Source: Devriesea agamarum
Lineage (GTDB): Bacteria > Actinomycetota > Actinomycetes > Actinomycetales > Dermabacteraceae
Reading direction: 5' to 3'
Assembly: GCF_900070355.1 (NCBI RefSeq)
Contig: NZ_LN849456.1
Coordinates: forward strand, 2,232,001 to 2,296,000
DNA length: 64,000 nucleotides
Under the pieces are notes generated by a model. It made no database searches. It saw only the letters and a program-made list of their open reading frames with translations, and was not told where the DNA came from. The position numbers and the translations under genes are program-made. This document shows, piece after piece, positions 40,667 through 48,595 of this stretch (positions are counted from its first letter, which is position 1; every line of letters starts with the position of its first letter).

Positions 40667-42912
40667 TTCTCGACCGCCAGATCGCCCCCTACACGGTGTC
40701 GGCTCAGGACACTGCGCTGCACGCATTGCGTCGCATCAATGAGAACCAGGCGCGGATTGTTTTCGTGGTCGACGAACATGGCACCGTTCAAGGCGCCCTC
40801 ACGGACGGCGACATGCGCCGCTGGCTCATCGCCCACGACCAACCGGATCTCTCCGCCCCCGCTCTGCAGATCGCTAATCGGTCGTTTGTGTCGGTGGCTG
40901 AAGGCACCCCGTTGGACGAGATGCAGGCCATGACGCGCCCGGGCCTGGATCGCATACCGGTGCTAGATGAGCGAGGCCGAATGGTCGCGGTCGCCACCAC
41001 GGAAAAGATGACGTTGCGAATCGGTCGCCACATCGTGGGTCCCGGCCACCGGTCCTTGCTGATCGCTGAAATCGGGAACAACCACCAAGGCGATGTCGAC
41101 CTCGCCAAGCGTCTGGTGGACCTCTGCGCGCAAGCGGGCGCGGACGTGGTCAAGTTCCAGCTGCGCGATATGGCAGCCCTGTATCGGTCCGGCGGTAGCT
41201 CCAGCTACGGAGAAGATCTCGGACCGCAATACACCATGAACCTGCTGGCAAAGTATTCGCTTAGCGCTGACGACATGCTGCGAGTGCTCGACCACTGCGC
41301 TGCCCGCGACATCGACGCGATCTGCACCCCCTGGGATATTCCGTCGGCCAATGTGCTCCATGACTACGGACTGCCAGGCTTTAAGATTGCCTCTGCCGAC
41401 CTCACTAACCATGAGCTGCTGCACCACGTTGCGGGAATGCATCGTCCGATGATTATTTCCACCGGGATGAGCACCGAAGCGGAAATCCGCGACTCCGTGA
41501 ACCTGGTGCGTTCGCACGGGGCACCGTATGCGCTGCTGCAATGCCAATCCACTTATCCTGCGCCGTACAAGGACGTTCACCTGCGGTACATGGACCGGCT
41601 GGCGCAGATCGGCGAGTGCCCGGTCGGCTATTCGGGCCACGAACGCGGCTGGCATGTGCCGATTGCTGCTGTCGCCCGCGGCGCCCACATCATCGAAAAG
41701 CACGTGACGGTCGATAAATCCCTCGAAGGCAACGACCATAAGGTGTCCCTGCTCCCAGACGAATTTGCCCAGATGGTGCAGCAGATCCGCGATGTGGAGC
41801 TGGCGCTGGGAAGTGACCGGCCCCGCGAAGTGACCACGGGTGAGCTGATGAACCGTGTGAACCTTGCGAAGTCCTTGGTCGCCACACGGGATCTTGCGCC
41901 GGGAGATGTGATCGCTGAAAGCGATGTGACGGTGAAAAGCCCTGGCCGTGGACTGCAACCGAACCGCCGCGCCGACCTGATCGGAAAGGTTGTGCACCGC
42001 ACGGTCGCAGCCGGGGACTTCTTCTATCCCGGCGATTTAGTCGGTGAAGCCAGCACCGTTCACGAGTACTCGTTTAAACGGCCGTGGGGTCTGCCCGTGC
42101 GCTACCACGATGTGCGCCCGCTGCTTGAGGTCAGTGCCCCAGACTTCCTGGAATTCCATTTCTCCTACCGCGACATGGAAGCGGACCCGCATGCGATCTT
42201 CGCCCCGGGAGAAAAACTTCCGCAATTCTTCACCACCCATGCGCCGGACCTGTACGCCGGGGATTTCCTGATCGACCTCGCCAGCCCCGACGAGGGAATC
42301 TGGGAACGGTCGATCCGCGAAGTGCAAAACGTCATCGACATTACCCGGCAGCTGCGTGAACACTTCACCTGCGAGCAGGACCCCGTAGTCGTAGTGACCA
42401 TGGGCGGTTTCTTGCCGGACCGGCATGTTTCGCTCGACGAGCGCTACCCCATGTACGAGCGCATCCAGCGAGGCTTGGAGCGCTTGGATGAGACGGGTGT
42501 GCGACTGACCGCCCAAACTTTGCCGCCGTTCCCGTGGCTGATGGGTGGCCAGCAGTTCCACAACCTGTTCATGGATCCCGAAGACACCGTGTGGTTCTGC
42601 GAGAAATATGGACGCCGCCTCACCTTCGACGTCTCCCATTCCAAGCTCGCCGCGAATTTCGCGGGCCGTCCGTTTAGCGAATACGTGGACTTAATGGGCC
42701 CCCACATTGAGCATCTGCACATTGTCGACGCCGTCGGTGTCGACGGTGAAGGTGTTCAGGTGGGCAACGGCGAAGTGGACTTCAGGGATCTAGCTGAGCG
42801 CCTGGCCGTCCATGCTCCTCACGCCTCCTTCATCCCCGAGATTTGGCAGGGTCACGTCAATAACGGCGAAGGTTTCTTTATCGCTCTCGACCGACTCCGG
42901 GCATGGCTGTGA
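40663..42912 (+). CDS. neuB: CBS-NeuB-SAF-TIM-barrel fusion: nonulosonic acid synthase with extra domains
   Basis: 749 aa from ATG 40663, overlapping the neuA stop (ATGA); an ATG 15 bp earlier is possible. Residues 1-120: a CBS-domain pair (TALHALRRINENQARIVFVV, ALTDGDMRRWL, RIPVLDERGRMVAVAT). Residues 128-385: NeuB barrel with LLIAEIGNNHQGDVDLAKRL, DVVKFQ, QCQSTYPAPY, YSGHERG (His326) and EGNDHKVSLLPDE (His359), the metal-site motifs. Residues 398-460: SAF/antifreeze-like domain (NRVNLAKSLVATRDLAPGDV). Residues 470-749: a xylose-isomerase-like TIM barrel with FDVSHSKLAANFAG, HLHIVDAVGVDGEG and FIPEIWQGH, positions expected for metal ligands. NeuB condenses an N-acylated six-carbon sugar with phosphoenolpyruvate. 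The C-terminal barrel may supply or modify the precursor; its reaction is unknown. Confidence 0.88.
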   Translation: MILDRQIAPYTVSAQDTALHALRRINENQARIVFVVDEHGTVQGALTDGDMRRWLIAHDQPDLSAPALQIANRSFVSVAEGTPLDEMQAMTRPGLDRIPVLDERGRMVAVATTEKMTLRIGRHIVGPGHRSLLIAEIGNNHQGDVDLAKRLVDLCAQAGADVVKFQLRDMAALYRSGGSSSYGEDLGPQYTMNLLAKYSLSADDMLRVLDHCAARDIDAICTPWDIPSANVLHDYGLPGFKIASADLTNHELLHHVAGMHRPMIISTGMSTEAEIRDSVNLVRSHGAPYALLQCQSTYPAPYKDVHLRYMDRLAQIGECPVGYSGHERGWHVPIAAVARGAHIIEKHVTVDKSLEGNDHKVSLLPDEFAQMVQQIRDVELALGSDRPREVTTGELMNRVNLAKSLVATRDLAPGDVIAESDVTVKSPGRGLQPNRRADLIGKVVHRTVAAGDFFYPGDLVGEASTVHEYSFKRPWGLPVRYHDVRPLLEVSAPDFLEFHFSYRDMEADPHAIFAPGEKLPQFFTTHAPDLYAGDFLIDLASPDEGIWERSIREVQNVIDITRQLREHFTCEQDPVVVVTMGGFLPDRHVSLDERYPMYERIQRGLERLDETGVRLTAQTLPPFPWLMGGQQFHNLFMDPEDTVWFCEKYGRRLTFDVSHSKLAANFAGRPFSEYVDLMGPHIEHLHIVDAVGVDGEGVQVGNGEVDFRDLAERLAVHAPHASFIPEIWQGHVNNGEGFFIALDRLRAWL

Positions 42913-44138
42913 CCACTGCCGGTTCTGGTGTGCATCCGTCTGATCCGGGGGCAGATGTTCCCGATCCGGAGGTGCAGACCGCTGATGTAGGTGCGCACAG
43001 CCCCGATTCGCAAGGCAATTTCCGGATACGGACTGCCTTGTGGGTTGCTCCCGTCGCGGAGCTGGGAGGTGTTGCGCGGCACGTCCTGGATGTAGTGAAG
43101 ACGGGGATTCCTGGATGGCGCGTGATTGTCCTATGTCCTCCCGGGCCGCTCGCCGAGGCGATCCGTGCGCTCAACGGAGCGGTGATCACCGGCCAGATTG
43201 GTCCCGGGTGCGCAGGAAGCAGCAAGGCGAGTGCTCAGGCATCCATCGCCACGTTGAGACGAGTGGCAGCCAGGCTGCGCCCCGACATCGTGCACACCCA
43301 CCTCGCGTTCGCGGACATCGTGGCCGTCCCGGCCACCTTCGGCCTGCGCACCGCCGTCGGCACCCCCATCCGGTGTGTAAGCACCGAACACGGCATCGCG
43401 GCAGATTCACGCCTGTACAACGCATCGCTGCTCACCTCAACAGCGAAACGTCTAGCCCACACCATGCGCCTGCGCCGGTTTTCCTGTGTGATTGCGGTGT
43501 GTGAGTCTACTAAACGCGAGATTTTGCGCCAGTGGGGATACGGGCCGGGTATGCCGCCGGTGCTGGTCATCCCCAACGGCGTTGACCACCCCGACCCGGC
43601 ACCCGTGCCGGCTACTGGCCTGCGAGTGCTGTCTCTAGCCCGCCTATCTCAGGAAAAACGCATTGACCGGGTCATCGAGGCCATTGCTGCGGTGCGCCAA
43701 ACCCATCCTGAGGTGCGGCTGACGGTGGCGGGAATCGGCGAACGCGAACACTACCTGCGCGACTTGGCTGCACGGTTGGATCTGCAGGGCGTAGTTGACT
43801 TCCCCGGGCACATCGATGCCCGCTCGGCGTTGCTCGATCACGACGTGGTAGTGCAGTTATCCGCCTGGGAGAACTGTTCCTACACCCTGCTCGATGCCGT
43901 CGCCTATGGCCTCGGGGTCGTGGCAACCCCGGTGGGTGGCAACCCGGAAATTGTGCCGGATCGATGCTTGGTCCACGCCGACGACACCGCCACGGTCGCT
44001 GAACGCCTCATCGCGCAGGGGCTCGACCTCTCGGCCAGGCCCTCCCCCACCTCCTGGCGCTGGACCCGGGCCGCTATGTGCGCTCGGCTCAGCGAAGAGT
44101 ACGACAGATTGACAGGTAGATGGCAAATAGCTCCGTAA
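42903..44138 (+). CDS. Family 4 glycosyltransferase (GT-B)
   Basis: 411 aa; ATG 42903 or the GTG at 42909 (GTGA overlap with the previous stop) are both possible. A disordered 38-residue N-terminus precedes TALWVAPVAELGGVARHVLD. CESTKREILRQWG and LVIPNGVDHPDPAPV close the first domain. LRVLSLARLSQEKRIDRVIE, ENCSYTLLDAVAYGLGVVAT and VGGNPEI are the GT4 second-domain motifs (E-x(7)-E-like, here weaker: AWENCSYTLLDAVAYG). It is a retaining GT probably acting in assembly of the repeat unit. Sugar unknown. Confidence 0.92.
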   Translation: MAVTTAGSGVHPSDPGADVPDPEVQTADVGAHSPDSQGNFRIRTALWVAPVAELGGVARHVLDVVKTGIPGWRVIVLCPPGPLAEAIRALNGAVITGQIGPGCAGSSKASAQASIATLRRVAARLRPDIVHTHLAFADIVAVPATFGLRTAVGTPIRCVSTEHGIAADSRLYNASLLTSTAKRLAHTMRLRRFSCVIAVCESTKREILRQWGYGPGMPPVLVIPNGVDHPDPAPVPATGLRVLSLARLSQEKRIDRVIEAIAAVRQTHPEVRLTVAGIGEREHYLRDLAARLDLQGVVDFPGHIDARSALLDHDVVVQLSAWENCSYTLLDAVAYGLGVVATPVGGNPEIVPDRCLVHADDTATVAERLIAQGLDLSARPSPTSWRWTRAAMCARLSEEYDRLTGRWQIAP

Positions 44139-45388
44139 CGCTTACCGGTTCCCGCGAAACTTTCGCCCGCGCGGTCAGTGATCAGGCACACCGTACCGTC
44201 GGTATCATTCGTATTCCCGAGTTCATCGGCGGCCTGCTGCTGGTGACCGACGGCGTAAACCTCCCCGAGCTAAATTTCCCGCTGTCCCTTGTCGGAGTTG
44301 GACTGCTCGTGGTCACAATGATCGTGAGGGGCAGCCAGCGTAGCCTCGGTCGTTTCTCGGTAGCCCCCGTCATTTTTGCGCTCGCGCTGTGCTTTGTGGT
44401 GGCGGTCTCGATTACTACGGATCACTCGGCGCTTGCTAGTGACTGGGGACGGCGGGCACTGCGCATCGGGGCACTGCTTCTGTTCGCGTTCTTAGCGGCC
44501 GAGGGACGAATGGATCTGCGATCCCTTCTTAAAGGTCTGTTCGTCGGGCTTATCGCCAACACTGTGCTGTTTTATGTCGGCGTCGCCCCGGACGAATATG
44601 GCGGCTACCTCACTGGGTATCTTCAGGACAAAAACAAGGCTGGCCTGTTGTATTCCTGCGGCGGTCTGCTATTGCTGCTTTTGGCTAAAAGCAGGTGGCA
44701 GATCACGGGTGTGGTGGTATTTCTCGCCGCAACTACCTGGCTGACCGGTTCGCGTACCTCTTTGACCGGTTTGCTGGTTGCGTTCGTGTGGATGCTGCTG
44801 GTGACGCGGTGGAGCAAGTGGCCTCGGATAGTGGCCGCGGTCGTCATCATGCTGGTCGTGGATTTCGTGGAACAAAACTTTGCCCGCGTCGGCGAGTTCG
44901 CTAGCAGGCTCGGTTCGGACGAGCTGCGTGGTCGCATTGACGCCGCAGCCAGCCTCAAAACCGCGGCGTCACCCCTCCAAGGCCGTGGCCTGGGGGAAGC
45001 GTATGTGATCATCGATGACAATAAATGGTTCTACCACAATTCGTATTTGTCTTTGCTGGTCGAAGGGGGCTGGATCTACGCGCTCGTGATTGTGGGGGCC
45101 ACCGTCATCATCGGGTTCGGGCCGCTTCGTGACACCCTGTATACCCGGGAAATTCGCATTGCAGAAGGCGCGATGGCTTGTCTCATGGTGTGCGCGTGGA
45201 AGCTCGGCGAAGTGTTCCTCACCAATACCTGGGCGCTGGTGCTGATGGTGAGCATGGTGACTGTTTTGATGAGGGATCGCGGAGTGAGTTGGGATGAGGT
45301 GTCCGTGTTCAACCCGCGGCTTAGCAGAGCCCTGCGCAAAGCGCAGAAGATGCCCGCGTCCTCCAGCGTGCCATGGAGGCATTCGTGA
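44120..45388 (+). CDS. O-antigen ligase/polymerase-like (Wzy/WaaL) membrane protein
   Basis: 422 aa from ATG 44120, overlapping the previous gene by 19 bp. About ten hydrophobic helices. LTGSRTSLTGLLVAFVWML has the R-rich short loop, and a large outside loop around 240-310 contains LQGRGLGEAYVIIDDNKWFY followed by HNSYLSLLVEGGWIYALVIV (H-N-x-x-L, the O-antigen ligase signature with a conserved His). Such proteins polymerise or attach undecaprenyl-linked glycans at the outer face of the membrane. It would be the polymerase for this operon. Confidence 0.88.
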   Translation: MANSSVTLTGSRETFARAVSDQAHRTVGIIRIPEFIGGLLLVTDGVNLPELNFPLSLVGVGLLVVTMIVRGSQRSLGRFSVAPVIFALALCFVVAVSITTDHSALASDWGRRALRIGALLLFAFLAAEGRMDLRSLLKGLFVGLIANTVLFYVGVAPDEYGGYLTGYLQDKNKAGLLYSCGGLLLLLLAKSRWQITGVVVFLAATTWLTGSRTSLTGLLVAFVWMLLVTRWSKWPRIVAAVVIMLVVDFVEQNFARVGEFASRLGSDELRGRIDAAASLKTAASPLQGRGLGEAYVIIDDNKWFYHNSYLSLLVEGGWIYALVIVGATVIIGFGPLRDTLYTREIRIAEGAMACLMVCAWKLGEVFLTNTWALVLMVSMVTVLMRDRGVSWDEVSVFNPRLSRALRKAQKMPASSSVPWRHS

Positions 45389-46524
45389 GTGCGATCGCGA
45401 TTGCCGCAAATAACGGCGACATCGGCGGTGGTGAAGTGATGCAGCTTCAGATCGCTGAGGCTCTGCGCGCTCTTGGGCATCAGGTGTTGGTGGTGGGTCC
45501 ATCGACCCCGGGAGACCTGGTGGCGGCTGCTGCCGAGCGCGGTTTCGATACCCGCGTCATCGCTTGCCGTGACCGCCGCACCTATATGGCCGGTCTTGCC
45601 TGGTGGAGGATGCGGAACCCGGGTATTGGGCTGTGGTGCAACGGGCTGGTACCGGCCATGGCGACCGCCGGCATGGGTCCGAGGATTGTGCATTTGCACC
45701 GGATCCCCGACCGTGTACAGAAACCGGCTGTAGTCCTTGCTCAGCGCGGCGCGGCACGTGTGCTTGTGCCGTCCCGGGCAATGTCCGACGTGATCTTCGG
45801 TGCCAGTGTCTTTGAAAACTGGACTCGCGACATTCCCTTCGCCCCGGGCGAGTGTGCCCCGATTCAACCATCCTCGGGTGAAGCATCATCTCGTGGGTCC
45901 ACTCCAGGTGAGTTGCTCCCCGGTAAGCCGTTCTCGCGTCAGCTTTCCGGGCGAGGAGCCGCGACGAGGCCACTGACTATCGGGTTCCTTGGGCGTCTAT
46001 CCCGCGATAAAGGTGTCGATGTTTTTGCGCGCGCCATGCGGCAGTTCCACGCCGAATACCCCGAGCAGTGCCGAGTATTAATCGCCGGAGAGTCACGCTT
46101 TACGGACGCTGAGGATCGGCAGGTGGTCGCCCATGCGCTCGCTGACATCGACGGCATTGCGGAGCGAGTCGGCTGGATCCGCCCCGAGGACTTCTTCCGC
46201 CAGGTCGACATCGCGGTATTTCCGTCAGTCTGGACGGGGGAGTCCTTTGGCCTGGTCCTCGCCGAAGCGATGGCAGCCGGGGTGCCATTCCTGATCAGTG
46301 AGATTCCACCGTTTCGGGAAGTCGCAGGGGCACATCACAGGTGGAGTGCCCCCAAAGGTGACGCGGAGACGATTGCGCGGACAGTGCGCCAGATGGCGTG
46401 CGCCGACCACCTCACCGATATCCGCCGTGCCCGGGCACGCTGGGAAAAGAAGTATTCACCGCAGGCGGGGCTCGAACGAGTGGACCGGTTACTGCATGCG
46501 CTCAGACAGGAGAGAACTGCGTGA
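45385..46524 (+). CDS. Family 4 glycosyltransferase
   Basis: 379 aa. I prefer GTG 45385, which overlaps the previous stop (GTGA) and has GGAGG 6 nt upstream at 45375-45379, over ATG 45373. It starts MSAIAIAANNGDIGGGEVMQ, a GT4-like acceptor loop (G-G-G/A-E). PLTIGFLGRLSRDKGVDVFA and SVWTGESFGLVLAEAMAAGV with E-x(7)-E give the donor domain. A low-complexity stretch (SSGEASSRGSTPGELLPGKP) separates the domains near residue 160. Retaining glycosyltransferase in the surface glycan pathway; sugar unknown. Confidence 0.92.
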   Translation: MSAIAIAANNGDIGGGEVMQLQIAEALRALGHQVLVVGPSTPGDLVAAAAERGFDTRVIACRDRRTYMAGLAWWRMRNPGIGLWCNGLVPAMATAGMGPRIVHLHRIPDRVQKPAVVLAQRGAARVLVPSRAMSDVIFGASVFENWTRDIPFAPGECAPIQPSSGEASSRGSTPGELLPGKPFSRQLSGRGAATRPLTIGFLGRLSRDKGVDVFARAMRQFHAEYPEQCRVLIAGESRFTDAEDRQVVAHALADIDGIAERVGWIRPEDFFRQVDIAVFPSVWTGESFGLVLAEAMAAGVPFLISEIPPFREVAGAHHRWSAPKGDAETIARTVRQMACADHLTDIRRARARWEKKYSPQAGLERVDRLLHALRQERTA

Positions 46525-47471
46525 GCACTCCACGAACATCCGTGATCGTACCCTCGCGCGGAGGAGCTCATCGCCTCCCGACCGTGTTCGACGGTTTCGC
46601 ACAGCAGACGGACCCCGACTTTGAAGTGATCATCGTGTTAGACGGCGATATCGACGGGTCCCGCGCGGTGGTGGATGCTGAGCACCGGTTTGCGCTGCGC
46701 TGCGTTGAGTTTCCGGAAAACCGTGGCCGGGTCGCGGCTTTAAACGCGGGTTTCGATGCCGCGCAGGGGAGCATTCTGGTCCGCTGCGACGATGATTTGC
46801 GTGTGCCGCCCGGATTTATCGCCGCTCACGTACACGAACACGACGACGCCGCTGTCCGCGGGGAGAAAGTCGGCGTCGTGGGACCGACCTTGAACATCTT
46901 CGAGAACACCCCCTATGCGCGGGCTTACGGCAGGCGCAACGCGGAGGCGATGCTGAAACATGCCTACAGCAGGCCATCGGGGGAGACCTGGCGGCTATGG
47001 GCAGCGAACTGTTCGGTGACTAGTGCCCTATACCGAGAGATAGGCCCTTACGATTCCGACTACCGCTATTACGGATGGGAGGATGTCGATTACGGCTACC
47101 GCATCCATTGCGCCGGTCACCTCGTTGTCGTCTCTGGCGGATGCCAGGCTGACCATTTGGGGGCCGCACCGAATCTCACCTCCCGGGCACTGAGGGCTTA
47201 CCAATCTGGTGCGGCGCGGCGACTGTTTGACGCCAAGCATCCGGAGGCTAGGCTGGCGCCGCCACAACCGGGCTCCGGTATCTGGGGTTTGGGGGTTGGG
47301 ACGCTTGCGAGAGTCTTGACCGAACAGCGCACTCGACGGGTGGCGACGGTTTTTGATCGCCTGCTCGGTGTGGTGCCGACCCGGGTGGGGGAAAAGCTGG
47401 CGGCGCTCGCGGTGGAGGCAGCTTCGGTGGCTGGGTACCGCAGTGCACGGACACCGGAGGTGATTTTGTGA
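46521..47471 (+). CDS. Family 2 glycosyltransferase
   Basis: 316 aa from GTG 46521, overlapping the previous stop, with SD AGGAGAG at 46507-46513. MSTPRTSVIVPSRGGAHRLP begins the GT-A fold; VIIVLDGDIDGSRAVV and GRVAALNAGFDAAQGSILVR lead to the donor-metal CDDDLRVPPGFIAAHV (D-D-D/D-x-D). YRYYGWEDVDYGYRIHCAGH is the acceptor-side E-D-x-D motif, the catalytic-base region of GT2. Cytosolic; sugar unknown. Confidence 0.93.
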   Translation: MSTPRTSVIVPSRGGAHRLPTVFDGFAQQTDPDFEVIIVLDGDIDGSRAVVDAEHRFALRCVEFPENRGRVAALNAGFDAAQGSILVRCDDDLRVPPGFIAAHVHEHDDAAVRGEKVGVVGPTLNIFENTPYARAYGRRNAEAMLKHAYSRPSGETWRLWAANCSVTSALYREIGPYDSDYRYYGWEDVDYGYRIHCAGHLVVVSGGCQADHLGAAPNLTSRALRAYQSGAARRLFDAKHPEARLAPPQPGSGIWGLGVGTLARVLTEQRTRRVATVFDRLLGVVPTRVGEKLAALAVEAASVAGYRSARTPEVIL

Positions 47472-48586
47472 CGGGTCCGCGAATTGCCATTGCGCATGAC
47501 TATCTCACTCAGCGCGGGGGTGCGGAACGGCTCGTGCTCTCGATCTGTCGGGCGTTTCCCCAGGCGCAGGTGCACACCCTGTTCTATGCGCCAGACCAGA
47601 CCTATCCCGAATACCGGGACATGGATATTAGGGTCTCGCCGTTAAACCGGATCGGGGTTTTCCGTCGTGACCCGCGCCTGGCGTTGCCGGTTCTCGCCGG
47701 GGCAGCCTCGGCTCTAAAGATCGAGGCCGATGTGGTGATCGCATCCTCATCGGGTTGGGCGCACGCGTTCCCGACCACAGGCCGGAAGATCGTGTACTGC
47801 CATTCCCCGGCCCGGTGGCTGTACCTTCCGGAAGATTATCTGGGTGATGCGTCTCCGTTTGACCCGAAACGGCTGGGGCTTGCGGTGCTGCGCCGCCCGC
47901 TCACACGCTGGGATCAACGCGCCGCCCGGGCAGCCGACATGTATGTGGCGAATTCTTCTGTGGTGCGGGAGCGGATCGCGCGGGTATACGGAATCGATGC
48001 CCCCACGTTATTTCCGCCGTATTCACCGCTGCTGGTGGACGGCGCTCAAACCGCGTTGCCTGCGATCCCCGGTTTCAATGCGGGCGCCGATTACTATGTC
48101 GTGGTTTCTCGCCTGCAGCCATATAAAAATGTTGATCGCGTGATTGACGCTTTCCGCACTATGCCTCAGCGTCAGCTGCTGGTGATCGGTAAGGGTCCGC
48201 TGCGAGAGCGCCTGATGGAGTCTGCGCCGGACAATGTTCACTTCGCTGAAGGCCTGAGCGATGCGAACATGCGCTGGGCGTATGCCCATGCGAAGGCGCT
48301 GGTCGCAGCGAGTCATGAGGATTTCGGTCTGACGCCGCTCGAAGCTGGAGCACATGGGGTGCCCACCATTGCTTTGCGGGCGGGAGGGTATCTGGATACG
48401 GTTCGCGACGGGGTTAACGGGTTGTTCTTTGACCAGGCTGAGGCGAAGGCAATTGCTGGCGCGATACATACTTTTGAACAGCGTGTCTGGAACAGCACCG
48501 CGGTTCGTGCTCAGGCGGAAACGTTTGCGGAGTCGCTGTTTATCGACAAGTTACGGCATTGCGTCCGAGATCTGACCAAACCTTAG
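47468..48586 (+). CDS. Family 4 glycosyltransferase (mannosyltransferase-like)
   Basis: 372 aa from GTG 47468, overlapping the previous stop (GTGA), with SD GGAGG at 47456-47460. MTGPRIAIAHDYLTQRGGAE and GRKIVYCHSPARWLYLPEDY are very similar to the WbaZ/WbdA-type GT4 proteins. YVVVSRLQPYKNVDRVIDAF and SHEDFGLTPLEAGAHGVPTI give the E-x(7)-E-like donor site. Together with ManA in the window, a mannose donor (GDP-mannose) is plausible but not proved. No GDP-mannose pyrophosphorylase is in the window. Confidence 0.92.
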   Translation: MTGPRIAIAHDYLTQRGGAERLVLSICRAFPQAQVHTLFYAPDQTYPEYRDMDIRVSPLNRIGVFRRDPRLALPVLAGAASALKIEADVVIASSSGWAHAFPTTGRKIVYCHSPARWLYLPEDYLGDASPFDPKRLGLAVLRRPLTRWDQRAARAADMYVANSSVVRERIARVYGIDAPTLFPPYSPLLVDGAQTALPAIPGFNAGADYYVVVSRLQPYKNVDRVIDAFRTMPQRQLLVIGKGPLRERLMESAPDNVHFAEGLSDANMRWAYAHAKALVAASHEDFGLTPLEAGAHGVPTIALRAGGYLDTVRDGVNGLFFDQAEAKAIAGAIHTFEQRVWNSTAVRAQAETFAESLFIDKLRHCVRDLTKP

Positions 48587-48595
48587 GCGGCGGCT

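Noticed and set aside
40963-41997. A 344-codon minus-strand frame within the NeuB fusion gene.
   Set aside because: It is antisense to conserved NeuB motifs and has no recognisable product; long antisense frames are common at high G+C.
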